Origin: JBBPYC01 sp965218765
GTDB lineage: Bacteria; Pseudomonadota; Gammaproteobacteria; Burkholderiales; Burkholderiaceae_C
Length of the DNA stretch: 64,000 nt
NCBI GenBank assembly: GCA_965218765.1
Contig: CBDCLU010000001.1
Coordinates: forward strand, 124,001 to 188,000
Direction: 5' to 3'
Shown here: positions 6,969 through 16,102 of the stretch, in pieces
Layout of the letters: each line of letters begins with the position of its first letter
Position numbering within the stretch: the stretch's first letter is position 1
Made by a program: the position numbers and the translations under genes
The notes under the pieces: generated by a model
The model's input: only the letters and a program-made list of their open reading frames with translations
The model's database searches: none
Told to the model about the DNA's origin: nothing

Positions 6969-9557
6969 TCATGATCGTTCGCCAAGATAGGCACGGGCCA
7001 AGGAATCATCGGCCGCAATCTCCGCCGCGCTCCCGTGCGCGACGACATGTCCGCCTTCGATCACGTAGGCACGATCGGCCAGCGACAGCGCAAGCCCTGC
7101 CATCTGATCCACCAGCAGCAGCGTCATGCCGCCTTGGCGAAGCGCGTCGAGGGCGGCGAACAGTTCGGCGATAACCTTGGGCGCAAGGCCCAACGACGGT
7201 TCGTCCAGCAGCAGAATGCGCGGCCGCGACATTAGCGCGCGTGCGACCGCGAGCATTTGCTGCTCGCCGCCCGACAGCAGCCCGGCGCGCTGCTGCAGCC
7301 GCTCGCGCAGCCGCGGAAACCGTTTCAGCTGCTCCTCGACCCGTGCCGCGCGCTCGACCGGCTGCAGGAAAGCGCCGAGCCGGATGTTGTCCAGCACGCT
7401 GAGCTCCGCGAACACCTGGCGGCCTTCGGGCACCAGCACCATGCCCAGCGCGACGATCTGCTCGGCGCCCAGCGGCACCAGGTCGCGCCCGTTCAGATGC
7501 ATGCCGCCGGTGACCGGGCGGTGCAGCCCAGCCAGGGCCTTCATCAAAGTCGATTTGCCGGCCCCGTTCGCGCCCAGCAGCGCAACGGCTTCGCCCTGCC
7601 GTACCTGCAGGTCGATGTCATGCAGCACCGGCTCGGTGCCGTAGCCAGCAGTGAGCCGACCGACGCCGAGCCATTCGGCGCGCGGCGCGTCCGAATGCGA
7701 ACTGCGTGGCATGCCACGCGTGCCCTGCGCCACCGACTCCCCGAGGTAAGCTGCCTGTACCAGCGGGTCCGCCTGCACCGCGGCCGGCGTGCCCTGGGCG
7801 ATGCGGACCCCGGCATCGAGCACCACCACCGCGTCGCTGATGCGCATCACCAGCGCCATGTCGTGCTCGACCAGCAACACCGTCACGCCGGCGTCGGCCA
7901 CGCGCCGCAGCAGCGTGCCGAGTTGCGATTTCTCTGCATGCGACAGGCCGGCGGCCGGCTCGTCGAGCAGCAATGCCTGCGGGTCGGCCGCCAAGGCGCG
8001 CGCGATTTCGACCAGCCGCCGGTCCACGTGCGGCAGGTCGGCCGCCAACGTGTCCGGCGGTCCGTGATAGCCGCAGAAGCCGAGCAACTGCCGCGCGCGT
8101 GCGCGCAGCGCCGGTGCGGTCAGTCTGGTCGCACCCAGCAGGTTGCCGAGCCGGCCGCGGTGCATCGCGAGCACCACGTTGTCCTGCACCGACAACGAAC
8201 CGAACAGCTGCGAAGTCTGATAGGTGCGGGCGATGCCGGCGCGCGCGATCAGGCGCGCCGGCGCACCCTGCAACGCCCGGCCGCCCAATGAGAAGCCGCC
8301 GTCGGTCGGGCGATAGAAGCCGCTCAGCATGTTCAGCGCTGTGGTCTTGCCGGCACCGTTCGGGCCGATCAGGCTGGTGACCGCCCCGGGATCGGCCTGA
8401 AAATGCAGGTCCGCCACCGCACGCACGCCGCCGAACTGCATCGTCAGGCCGGCGACGCGCAGCGGCGGACAACTGCGCAGCGGCAGCGCGCCGTCCAGCG
8501 GCCCTGCTGGCGGTGTCGGCACGGGCGCCGTTGTCCACCAGCGCCGGCGCAGACGCCGCACCAGCCCGGCGACGCCGTCCGGCGCCAGCCACAACACCAG
8601 CAGCAGCATGCCGCCGAAGAACAACAGCCGCAGATCTTCCAGATTGGACAACAGCTCCGGCAACAGCCCGACCACGACGGCCCCGATCAATGGCCCGGCC
8701 ACCGAGCCCGCGCCACCGAGCATCACGACCAACACGAACAGGATCGACTGCAGAAACGTGAAGGTGTGCGGCGTGACGAAGCCCGATAGCGGCGCGAACA
8801 GCCCGCCGGCCGCCGCTGCAAAGAACGCCGATACGGCAAAAGCGACCGTCTTGATCGCCAGCGGGTTCAGGCCGATCGACTCCGCTGCGTTCTCCGAATC
8901 GCGCACCGCGCGCATCGCGGCACCCCAGGCACCCTGCGCGAGCCAGCGATAGCCAGCCAGGGCCACGCCGGCCATGAGCACCGTGATCAGCGCGACTGCG
9001 CGTTCGCCCTGTAACCAGCCGCCCAGCGCAGGCGCGCCGATGCCCATCAGGCCGCTTTGGCCGCCGGTCACGCTGCGCGCTTCAACAATCCCCTGCTCGA
9101 CGATGAAGCCGAACGCGATCGTGATCATCGCCAGGTACGGGCCCTTGGCACGCAGCGCCGGCAGCGCCAGCAACGCACCCGCCACAGCGCCGAGCAGCAT
9201 CGCCATCGGCCACGCGAGCCAGAAACTCAAACCTGCCTTGCTGGTCAGAATCGCGACCGCGTAGGCGCCGATCGCATAGAAGCCGGCATGCCCGAAAGAG
9301 ATCTGCCCGGTCAGCCCGATCAGCACGTTCAACCCGATGCCGACGATGGCGAGCAGCGCCACGTTGGCCAGCACGAACACCCAGTAGCCGTTCACGGTGG
9401 CGGCAAGCACGCAGCCCAGCAGCAGCAAGGCCAGCACCTCGCTCAGCTGCAGCGGCGTGCCCAGCCCGAGCAGCGGCAGCTTGGCCGCGCCGGTCGGCTG
9501 GGTCCGGGCCGGCTGCGGCAGCGGACGCGCCGGCGCTGTGCGAGCCAGGTCACTCAT
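6969..9557 (-). CDS. Branched-chain-amino-acid-type ABC importer: LivM-LivG-LivF triple fusion
   Basis: One uninterrupted 862-residue frame carries three normally separate proteins. Residues about 35-345 are a LivM permease (IGLNVLIGLTGQISFGHAGF). About 370-615 are a LivG ATPase (GPNGAGKTT, LLLDEPAAGL, VEHDM). About 630-862 are a LivF ATPase (GANGAGKST, LSGGEQQMLAVARAL, LLLDEPSLGLAP). Proline/glycine-rich linkers separate them. The LivG part has a degenerate signature (LPHVDRRLVEIARAL where LSYGxQRR is usual), while LivF is intact, which predicts an asymmetric ATPase pair. ATG 9557 overlaps the LivH stop (ATGA). With LivH and the upstream binding protein it makes a complete importer for an amino-acid- or amide-like ligand. 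Confidence 0.92.
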   Translation of the reverse strand: MSDLARTAPARPLPQPARTQPTGAAKLPLLGLGTPLQLSEVLALLLLGCVLAATVNGYWVFVLANVALLAIVGIGLNVLIGLTGQISFGHAGFYAIGAYAVAILTSKAGLSFWLAWPMAMLLGAVAGALLALPALRAKGPYLAMITIAFGFIVEQGIVEARSVTGGQSGLMGIGAPALGGWLQGERAVALITVLMAGVALAGYRWLAQGAWGAAMRAVRDSENAAESIGLNPLAIKTVAFAVSAFFAAAAGGLFAPLSGFVTPHTFTFLQSILFVLVVMLGGAGSVAGPLIGAVVVGLLPELLSNLEDLRLLFFGGMLLLVLWLAPDGVAGLVRRLRRRWWTTAPVPTPPAGPLDGALPLRSCPPLRVAGLTMQFGGVRAVADLHFQADPGAVTSLIGPNGAGKTTALNMLSGFYRPTDGGFSLGGRALQGAPARLIARAGIARTYQTSQLFGSLSVQDNVVLAMHRGRLGNLLGATRLTAPALRARARQLLGFCGYHGPPDTLAADLPHVDRRLVEIARALAADPQALLLDEPAAGLSHAEKSQLGTLLRRVADAGVTVLLVEHDMALVMRISDAVVVLDAGVRIAQGTPAAVQADPLVQAAYLGESVAQGTRGMPRSSHSDAPRAEWLGVGRLTAGYGTEPVLHDIDLQVRQGEAVALLGANGAGKSTLMKALAGLHRPVTGGMHLNGRDLVPLGAEQIVALGMVLVPEGRQVFAELSVLDNIRLGAFLQPVERAARVEEQLKRFPRLRERLQQRAGLLSGGEQQMLAVARALMSRPRILLLDEPSLGLAPKVIAELFAALDALRQGGMTLLLVDQMAGLALSLADRAYVIEGGHVVAHGSAAEIAADDSLARAYLGERS

Positions 9558-10429
9558 ACCTTGTTGACTTCGGCGCGGCCGAACAACCCGTTCGGCCGCC
9601 ACGCGAGTGCCCCGATCACCAGCGCGAAGCTCAGCATCTGCGTGTAGCCGGAGCCCACCGTGGTGGTGATCAACGCCTCCACCACGCCGAACAGCAGCCC
9701 GGCGATCATCACCCCCCAGGCGCTGCCGATGCCGCCGAGGATCGCGACCGCAAACGCCTTCAGCCCGAACAGGGTCCCCATGTCCGCATTCACGTTGTAG
9801 AGCGGCGCGATCAGCACGCCCGCCACACCGGCGAACAACGTGGACAGCGCGAAGCTGAAGGCCACGACGCGCCGGATCGGAATGCCCATCAGCCGCGCGG
9901 CCGAACGGTTCTGCACCACGGCCAGCATGGCAGTGCCCCAGCGCGTGCGGCGGCTCAATGCATGCAGCACCGCCGCCAGCCCGAGGCCCACCAGCGGGAT
10001 CCACAGCTGCAACGGATAGATGCCCAACGCGACGCCGCCGATGGACAGCGGCGTCTGCGCCAGCGACGACGGCAGACTGCGCGGCTCCTTGCCGTAGGTG
10101 AACATCACGACGTTGTCGAGCACGATGCCCAACGCCACGGTGGCGATCAACCAGGCGTCCGAGCCTCGACTCACAAACGGTCGCACCGCCAGCGCCTCAA
10201 CCACCAGCCCGTACAACGCACAGAGTGCCAACGCCACCAGCACCGCGAGGCCGAATGGCCAGCCGAGCGTCTGCGAGAACGCGTAGGTCAACACCGCGCC
10301 GAGCATCATCGAACTGCCCTGCGCGAAATTTACCGTGCCCGATACCGCGTAGGTCACGTAGAAGCCGAGTGCCATCAGCCCATACATGCTGCCCAGGCCG
10401 AGCCCGCTGAGCAACGCGGCGGTGAACAT
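9554..10429 (-). CDS. livH: Branched-chain-amino-acid-type ABC permease LivH
   Basis: A 291-residue membrane protein with the LivH pattern: GLGLGSMYGLMALGFYVTYAV at the N-terminus, a central GIPIRRVVAFSFALSTLFAGVAG loop, and FGLKAFAVAILGGIGSAWG near the end. About eight hydrophobic segments are visible. It lies 23 bp after the binding-protein gene and overlaps the LivM-G-F fusion by four bases. It should pair with the LivM domain of that fusion in the inner membrane. Ligand unknown. Confidence 0.92.
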   Translation of the reverse strand: MFTAALLSGLGLGSMYGLMALGFYVTYAVSGTVNFAQGSSMMLGAVLTYAFSQTLGWPFGLAVLVALALCALYGLVVEALAVRPFVSRGSDAWLIATVALGIVLDNVVMFTYGKEPRSLPSSLAQTPLSIGGVALGIYPLQLWIPLVGLGLAAVLHALSRRTRWGTAMLAVVQNRSAARLMGIPIRRVVAFSFALSTLFAGVAGVLIAPLYNVNADMGTLFGLKAFAVAILGGIGSAWGVMIAGLLFGVVEALITTTVGSGYTQMLSFALVIGALAWRPNGLFGRAEVNKV

Positions 10430-10452
10430 GGCGGGCTACCCTTGCCCGACGA

Positions 10453-11664
10453 TCAATTCGGCGTCACCCCGACCGGCACGATGCTGCCGTCGATGAATTG
10501 GGCCCAGACGTAATCGTCGGAGTCAAGCGCATCCTGCCTGCCCGGTGCGAACGGTTTGTCATAGGTCTTGATTAGGCCTTCGTAGCGACCGATCTTGTAG
10601 AAGCCCTGGCGGATCGCATCGCCGTCGGTCGAGCCGGCGGCTTCGATCGCCTTGGCCGCCAGGTGCATCGCGTCGTAGGCGTTCGCCACACCGACCGCGG
10701 GAGTGATGTCGCCCGGGCCCTTGATCGCCGGGTATTTGGCTATCAGCGCCTTCAGGACCTTTTCACCGACCGGGCCCTGCTTGCCGAAGAAGCTGTAGGT
10801 CTGCACGAAGTGCACGTCCTTCGCATTCGGACCGGCCAATTCGGTAAAGCGGCCGCCCGCCGGGCCCCAGTGCGAGACGATCGGCACCTTCCAGCCCATC
10901 CGGTCCATCGACTTGACGACCTGCGCCGACGGGCCCACGTTGCCGACCAGAAAGATTGAATCGGCGCCGGCGTCTTTCAGCCGCGACAGCTGCGGCACCA
11001 TGTCGATCGCGCCGCCATCGAACTTCTCGACGCCAGCGGCCGTCAGATTCTTGGCGGCGAGTGCGGCCTTCAGGCCCTTCTCGTTGCTTTCGCCCCAGGG
11101 ATTGTCAATCAGCATCAGGCCGGGCTTGCTGACCTTGAACGCCTTCTGCGCGTAGTTGAGCATGCCGACGTCGACGATCTCGTCGACCGCGGAGACGCGG
11201 AACACGAAGTTCGGATGTGCGCCGTTCTTCGTGATTGCGGTGCCGGCGGCCCAGGGACCGACGAACGGCACTTTCTCCTGATTCACCAGCGGCACGATCG
11301 CCATCGACACCGGTGTGTCGAGCCCGCCGAACAGCAGCGCGACCTTCTCGCGATAGATCAGTTCGCGCGCAGCCACCACGCCCTTGGCCGGGTTCGCTTC
11401 GTCATCGCGCCGCACCAGCTCGAACTTGCGGCCGCCGAGCACGCCGCCAGCTGCATTGATTTCATCAGCCGCAAGGCTCAGACCGCGTGAGATGGCTTCA
11501 CCGGCCTGTGCCGATTGACCCGACAGCGCGGTGATCAGGCCGACCTTGATCGGGTCGGCTGCAAAGACCAGACTCGGTGCAGTCGCCAGCCATAGCGCTG
11601 CCGCGCCGGCCAGCAGGATTCGGCGGCCGAACGCACCAGGGCGTAAAGGATCGCAGCAGCTCAT
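10453..11664 (-). CDS. Liv-type (type I periplasmic) ABC substrate-binding protein
   Basis: Extracytoplasmic receptor for the Liv-type importer. ATG 11664 has GGAG about ten bases upstream and yields a signal peptide (RRILLAGAAALWLATAP...VFAA) on a 403-residue protein. The mature start IKVGLITALSGQSAQAGEA and GVVAARELIYREKVALLFGG are typical of the Leu/Ile/Val receptor family. It is the first gene of the minus run; a strong sigma-54 type promoter lies about 105 bp upstream. In-frame codons further upstream overlap that promoter and are rejected as start. The ligand is probably a nitrogen compound broken down by genes further down the operon, which is an inference. Confidence 0.92.
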   Translation of the reverse strand: MSCCDPLRPGAFGRRILLAGAAALWLATAPSLVFAADPIKVGLITALSGQSAQAGEAISRGLSLAADEINAAGGVLGGRKFELVRRDDEANPAKGVVAARELIYREKVALLFGGLDTPVSMAIVPLVNQEKVPFVGPWAAGTAITKNGAHPNFVFRVSAVDEIVDVGMLNYAQKAFKVSKPGLMLIDNPWGESNEKGLKAALAAKNLTAAGVEKFDGGAIDMVPQLSRLKDAGADSIFLVGNVGPSAQVVKSMDRMGWKVPIVSHWGPAGGRFTELAGPNAKDVHFVQTYSFFGKQGPVGEKVLKALIAKYPAIKGPGDITPAVGVANAYDAMHLAAKAIEAAGSTDGDAIRQGFYKIGRYEGLIKTYDKPFAPGRQDALDSDDYVWAQFIDGSIVPVGVTPN

Positions 11665-11732
11665 GATGGGTCTCCAGTGAATAATGGTTGCAACAGGAAT
11701 GCAAGCAAAGAACGCAAGCAGTCGGAAAATCG

Positions 11733-11744
11733 GCGGTATGCCAC
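11733..11744. promoter_or_regulatory. Imperfect GTGGCATGCCAC-type palindrome in 5' leader
   Basis: The plus strand reads gcggtatgccac, two mismatches from the dyad GTGGCATGCCAC seen beside three other promoters in this window. It falls in the predicted leader of the binding-protein transcript, 24 bp downstream of the -12 element. Possible operator. Confidence 0.3.
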
Positions 11745-11767
11745 CTGCTCGATGAGGTGGCGAGCAC

Positions 11768-11783
11768 GCAAGGCACGTGCCAA
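11768..11783 (-). promoter_or_regulatory. Sigma-54 (RpoN) promoter, full -24/-12 consensus
   Basis: The minus strand reads TTGGCACGTGCCTTGC, exactly TTGGCACG-N4-TTGC with GG and GC separated by ten bases. It points at the Liv binding-protein gene (start 11664). This implies control by RpoN and an NtrC-type activator encoded elsewhere. Confidence 0.85.
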
Positions 11784-11921
11784 TGCTCATCCCGCTCAGC
11801 CGGCCTGGCAGCTGCCACTGCGCCGCCCGCGCCGCACGACTTTTGCATGCGGCTGTGCGGATGCACGAGTTGCAGGCGGTCCGCACCGATGCGGTGCCGT
11901 TGAATCAAACAAAAAAATGCC

Positions 11922-12350
11922 ATGTCCAATATCTCCGAGCCCATCGCATCTCCAGCAAACCCAGCCGGCATCGTCGATGAATACCTGCGCCTGCTGATGA
12001 TCCCGAACCCGGCAGCGGCGCGCCATTTCGCTGCATCCGATCTGGCGATCCGCTTTACCGGAGGCCGCGCGATGCGCGATCCGGCCGAGTGCACGGCGTT
12101 CAACGCCGGCCGTTACGCGTGGGTCAGGAAACGTATTGATCGCACAGAGACCGTCGCGGGCGGCACGCCGGAAGCGACTGTCGTCTACAGCCTCGGCACG
12201 CTGTATGGCGCCTGGCCCGACGGCACCACGTTCGAAGGCAACCGCTACGTCGATCGTTACGTGGTGCGCCACGGACTCATCACGGAGATGGATGTCTGGA
12301 ACGACAGCGCCGAGTGGTTGCTGGTGCGCACCGGACTTGTGCAAGCCTGA
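11922..12350 (+). CDS. SnoaL/NTF2-like small protein
   Basis: A 142-residue protein with the cone-like NTF2/SnoaL pattern: an N-terminal helix (IVDEYLRLLMIPNPAAAR), a central strand set with FTGGRAMRDPAEC, and a C-terminal sheet (GNRYVDRYVVRHGLITEMDVWND). Such proteins are isomerases, hydrolases or ligand binders, and the fold alone does not tell which. It is the first gene of a short plus-strand cluster with a PuuE-like deacetylase and an amidase, 24 bp before the former. Starts at ATG 11922. Confidence 0.75.
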   Translation: MSNISEPIASPANPAGIVDEYLRLLMIPNPAAARHFAASDLAIRFTGGRAMRDPAECTAFNAGRYAWVRKRIDRTETVAGGTPEATVVYSLGTLYGAWPDGTTFEGNRYVDRYVVRHGLITEMDVWNDSAEWLLVRTGLVQA

Positions 12351-12374
12351 ATCGCTGGAAGGAAACGTCCCGAC

Positions 12375-13301
12375 ATGCCCGCGCAATATCTGGGAAGCCT
12401 GCCCGACCACGGGCGCTTTCGCTATCGACCGATCACGGATCGCGTCGACCATCGTTGGCCCGGCGGTGCGGGCCTGGCCGTATATCTGGGCTTCAACATC
12501 GAACACTTCGCGTTCGGCGAAGGCCTGGGCGCGGGCATCGGCCCGGCGTCGCCGCAGCCCGACGTGCTGAACCACAGCTGGCGCGAATACGGCAACCGGG
12601 TCGGCGCCTGGCGCTGCCTGGAACTGTTCGACCAGCTGGGGCTGCCGGCCGGCGCGTTGATCAACACCGCGTTGTACGACCATTGCCCGCAGCTGGTTGC
12701 TGCCTTCGTTGCGCGCGGCGACGAGTTGATCGGCCATGGCCACAGCAACGCCGAGCGGCAAGGCACGCTGGATGAGGCGGCGGAGCGTGAACTGCTCGCA
12801 TTGTGCCGTGACCGCATGCGTGAACGCAGCGGCCAGACGCCGGCCGGCTGGCTCTCGCCCTGGATTTCGGAAAGCACGATCACGTCGGACCTGCTCGCTG
12901 AAACGGGTTACAGCTATACGCTGAACTGGTGCCACGACGACCAGCCGATGCGGATGCGCACGCGGGATGGAAATGGTCTGTGGTCTATCCCGTATCCGCA
13001 GGAGCTCAACGACATTCCGATGATCGTGGCGCGCCAGCTTGACGCAAAGGATTTCGCGCAGATGATCATGGACCAGTTCGACGAGATGCTCGATCAGTCG
13101 CGCCGTCAACCGCTCGTGATGGGCATCGCGCTGCATCCCTATCTGGTCGGCCAGCCGTACCGGCTGCGCCATCTGCGCCGCGCGTTGCAGCACGTCGCGG
13201 CCGAACGCGACCGCGGCGGCGTCTGGTTCACCACGCCGGGTGCCATCACCCGACACATGGATACGCTCATCTCCGAGCATGACCCGGAGGCCTTCGCCTG
13301 A
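12375..13301 (+). CDS. Polysaccharide-deacetylase-fold hydrolase, PuuE-like
   Basis: A 308-residue NodB-type hydrolase. The N-terminal WPGGAGLAVYLGFNIEHF and ELIGHGHSNAERQG segments, with the downstream WLSPWISES and IALHPYLVGQPYR blocks, resemble the cofactor-independent allantoinase PuuE subgroup rather than chitin deacetylases. The family hydrolyses C-N bonds; allantoinase activity is possible but not shown. Its stop overlaps the ATG of the amidase by one base, so the two are co-translated. Confidence 0.8.
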   Translation: MPAQYLGSLPDHGRFRYRPITDRVDHRWPGGAGLAVYLGFNIEHFAFGEGLGAGIGPASPQPDVLNHSWREYGNRVGAWRCLELFDQLGLPAGALINTALYDHCPQLVAAFVARGDELIGHGHSNAERQGTLDEAAERELLALCRDRMRERSGQTPAGWLSPWISESTITSDLLAETGYSYTLNWCHDDQPMRMRTRDGNGLWSIPYPQELNDIPMIVARQLDAKDFAQMIMDQFDEMLDQSRRQPLVMGIALHPYLVGQPYRLRHLRRALQHVAAERDRGGVWFTTPGAITRHMDTLISEHDPEAFA

Positions 13302-14512
13302 TGGACAACGATTTCCCGATCGAAGACCGCGTGGGCGCCTGGGTGCCGCACGGCCGTTTCGTACTCGAGGGCGCGGTCGGTGGTCCCCTGTCGGGCCTGC
13401 GCTTCGGCGCGAAGGACCTCTTCGACGTGGCGGGCCATCCCACCGGCGCGGGCAACCCCGAATGGCTTGCAACCCACCCAGTGCCCACAGCGCACAGCAC
13501 CGTGGTCGCGCAACTGCTCGACGCGGGCGCCGCGCTGATGGGCAAGCTGATCACCGACGAGCTCGCCTACAGCCTGCACGGCGACAACGTGCACTACGGT
13601 GCACCGGTCAACCTGCGCGCGCCGGGCCGCGTGACCGGAGGTTCATCGAGCGGCTCGGCCGCAGCGGTGGCTGCCGGTCTGCTGGACTTCGCGCTCGGCA
13701 CCGATACCGGCGGCTCCACCCGTGTGCCGGCAAGCTACTGCGGCATCTGGGGCCTGCGCACCACCCACGGACTGATTGCGGCCGACGGGCTGGTGCTGCT
13801 GCATCCGAGCTTCGACACCGTCACCTGGCTCGCGCACGACGCAGCGACATTCGAGCGGGTCGGCCAAGCGCTGCTGCCGGCCTCCAACTTCGTGCCAAAG
13901 CGGCTGCTGAAGCTGAAAGACGCCTGGGCGCTGGCCGATCCGATATTCGCCGAACCGATGCAGCGCGCGCTGGATGGCTTGAGCCAGCAGCTCGACCTTG
14001 AGCCGGAGGCGGTCCATGCAGCCGAAGGCGAAGCACTGACCGACTGGCGTCACCGTTACGCGACTGCTGGCGCATGGGAAGCATGGCAGATGCATGGTGG
14101 CTGGATCACGAGCCACGCACCGCGCTTCGGCGCCGCGATCGATGCGCGCTTTCAGGCGGCAAGCCAGGTCGATGCGCTTGCTGCAGCAGCGGCGCGCGAG
14201 CAGGTGGCGCGCATTCGCAGTCGGGTGCGACAACTGCTGGGCGCCGACGGCATCGCCGTGCTGCCTTCTGCTGCCAGCTTGGCGCCCCGGCTCGACGCCG
14301 ATCCAGCGCAAGTCGACGCAGTGCGGCTGCGCACCATGGCGATCACCTGCATTGCGGGGATCGCCGGGCTGCCGCAGGTGAGCGTGCCGGCCGCATCGGC
14401 CGACGGCGTGCCGCTGGGCGTGTCGCTGCTGGGGCCGGCGGGAAGCGATCTGGCGCTGATCAGGCTAGCCGTGCAACTCGCCGCGGCTGCGGGTGCCGAC
14501 GCCGCTGGCTGA
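13301..14512 (+). CDS. Amidase-signature-family amidase
   Basis: A 403-residue amidase signature enzyme that hydrolyses an amide to acid and ammonia. The Ser-cisSer-Lys triad is present: Lys38 in FGAKDLFDVAG, the Gly/Ser loop GGSSSGS at 113-119, and DTGGS at 135-139 with the nucleophile serine. Slightly shorter than the common 450-500 residues; the C-terminal cap is reduced. Starts with ATG overlapping the deacetylase stop. The nitrile hydratase operon lies about 10 kb away, and this amidase could take amides it releases; that link is speculative. Confidence 0.9.
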   Translation: MDNDFPIEDRVGAWVPHGRFVLEGAVGGPLSGLRFGAKDLFDVAGHPTGAGNPEWLATHPVPTAHSTVVAQLLDAGAALMGKLITDELAYSLHGDNVHYGAPVNLRAPGRVTGGSSSGSAAAVAAGLLDFALGTDTGGSTRVPASYCGIWGLRTTHGLIAADGLVLLHPSFDTVTWLAHDAATFERVGQALLPASNFVPKRLLKLKDAWALADPIFAEPMQRALDGLSQQLDLEPEAVHAAEGEALTDWRHRYATAGAWEAWQMHGGWITSHAPRFGAAIDARFQAASQVDALAAAAAREQVARIRSRVRQLLGADGIAVLPSAASLAPRLDADPAQVDAVRLRTMAITCIAGIAGLPQVSVPAASADGVPLGVSLLGPAGSDLALIRLAVQLAAAAGADAAG

Positions 14513-14600
14513 ACCGGCTGTGGCTGCGGCCGCGCGCGCCGTGTGGTTCGTCCGGCACGGCCGCAGGCTCGGCCTGCCCAGTGGTCGGCGCAAACATCCG

Positions 14601-14631
14601 GGCGTGTGGTCAACGGCCGCACGCCGTTTTT
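14601..14631 (+). terminator. Rho-independent terminator after the amidase
   Basis: A nine-base stem GGCGTGTGG / CCGCACGCC with one G-T pair and a seven-base loop, followed by GTTTTT. It lies between the amidase stop and the convergent permease gene, ending the plus-strand cluster. Confidence 0.7.
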
Positions 14632-14634
14632 GCA

Positions 14635-15564
14635 TCAGCGCCGATACGCCCGCGTCAGATAAGCCGGCGCGGTCTGCCGTCCGATCAGGCCGCTTACGGC
14701 CAGCAACGCCAGCACGTACGGCAGCATGATCAGCAGCGGGTTCGGCACGTCGATGCCCAGCGCCGGCAGCTGGAATTGCAGCGCGGTTGCTGCGCCGAAC
14801 AGCAGATAGGCCAGCAGGGTGCGGCCGACCCGCCAGTTGCCGAAGATCACCGCTGCGATCGACAGGTAACCGGCGCCGTTCGTCATGCCTTCGCTGAACG
14901 TGTGGATGTCGCCGATCGAAAGGAAGCAGCCGCCCAGCACGCTGAGCACGCCGGTGAACAGCACCGCGCCGTAGCGCACGGCCGTCACCGAACGGCCCGA
15001 CTGGTCGAGCGCCTTCGGCTCGGAGCCGGCCGCATGCAGCGCGAGGCCCAGCGCAGTGTGTCGAAACACCAACGTCACCAGCGGCACCAGCGCGAGCGCG
15101 AGGTAGAGCAGCCAGACCTGGCCGAACACCGCGTCGCCGAACACCGGAATGTCTGAAAGCCACGGCGGCCGCCACTTGTCGAAGCCGGGCACTTCGGCGC
15201 GGGACCTTCCACCGAAGATCTCGCGATAGGCAAGCGTGGTCGCGCCGAGCACCCCGATGTTGATCCCGATGCCGGTGACGATCTGGTTCGCACGCAGCGT
15301 GACGCTGAGAATCGCCTGCAACAGGGCCACCGGCAGCACGGCCGCCACGCCGAGCAACAGGCCGAGCATCGGGCTGCCGGTGGCCACCGCGCCGACCACA
15401 CCGCCGAACGCGCCAGCCAGCATCATGCCTTCCACGCTCATGTTGAGCACGCCGGCGCGCTCGCTCACCAGTTCGCCCATCGCGCCGAGCAGCAGCGGCA
15501 CCGCGAGCCGCAGGCTCGAGCCCGCGAACACGGCGAGCAGCGCGCCGTCCGCAAGGTCGGTCAC
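14635..15564 (-). CDS. BMP-type (YufQ-like) ABC transporter permease
   Basis: A 309-residue membrane protein of the second permease class of BMP/nucleoside-type importers: LAVPLLLGAMGELVSERAGVLNMSVEGMML at the N-terminus and NGAGYLSIAAVIFGNW near the C-terminus, with about nine hydrophobic segments. The start is GTG 15564, which overlaps the stop of the preceding permease fragment (GTGA). It looks intact, but its partner permease is truncated and no BMP ATPase lies nearby, so it is probably orphaned unless served by the complete BMP system at 39-46 kb. Confidence 0.88.
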   Translation of the reverse strand: MTDLADGALLAVFAGSSLRLAVPLLLGAMGELVSERAGVLNMSVEGMMLAGAFGGVVGAVATGSPMLGLLLGVAAVLPVALLQAILSVTLRANQIVTGIGINIGVLGATTLAYREIFGGRSRAEVPGFDKWRPPWLSDIPVFGDAVFGQVWLLYLALALVPLVTLVFRHTALGLALHAAGSEPKALDQSGRSVTAVRYGAVLFTGVLSVLGGCFLSIGDIHTFSEGMTNGAGYLSIAAVIFGNWRVGRTLLAYLLFGAATALQFQLPALGIDVPNPLLIMLPYVLALLAVSGLIGRQTAPAYLTRAYRR

Positions 15565-15974
15565 CGCGCGCCTCCGGGGCCATCCATCCAGCACGCCGCG
15601 CCGGCTAGCATCACGATGATCAGGCCCTGCAGCACCAGCACCAGCGCGCTCGGCACCGCCGCCACCATCTCCATGTTGATGCCGCCCGAGCGCATGAAGC
15701 CGAACAGCAAGGCACCAGCCAGCACGCCGCCGACGGACCCGCGCGCAAGCAATCCGACCACCAGTCCATCGAAACCGTAGCCCGAGGAAAAGCCGGCTTT
15801 CAGGCTGTACTGCTCCCCCTGCAACATCATGGAACCGGCCAGCCCGCCTAAAGCGCCGGCGGCGAACATCGCACCGATCACCGATGCGTGGATCCCGATG
15901 CCGGCTCGGCGCGCGGCCAATGGGTTCAGGCCGACCGCCTTGAGCCGAAGCCCGATCAGGCTGCGATGCAACAC
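15561..15974 (-). pseudogene. BMP-type (YufP-like) permease, N-terminal part missing
   Basis: Encodes about 137 residues equal to the C-terminal part of the first BMP permease: LRLKAVGLNPLAARRAGI, then GLAGSMMLQGEQYSLKAGF and GYGFDGLVVGLLARGS. Full-length relatives have about 350 residues; homology begins abruptly at the first codons near 15974, and the upstream 130 bp (to 16102) match no BMP sequence I can recognise. A deletion has probably joined this tail to the end of a TctC gene. The remaining reading frame is open, but lacks most membrane segments. Confidence 0.75.
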
Positions 15975-16102
15975 AACCGCAACCTTGCCATCGCCGCACC
16001 ATCAATCCTCAGCAACCGGCTCAGCCGATCGCGTCCACGAAGACGGCTGACCGGGCGCCGGCTTCGATCCTCTTCGCGGGACCAGGCGCTTCTCGACCCC
16101 GT

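Noticed and set aside
9558..10004. In-frame extension upstream of the Liv fusion start
   Set aside because: It lies entirely within livH in another frame and shows no family sequence; ATG 9557 with its ATGA overlap is the real start.
15565..16005. In-frame extension upstream of the BMP permease 2 gene
   Set aside because: It is a shadow of the truncated permease 1 frame; GTG 15564 gives the family start.
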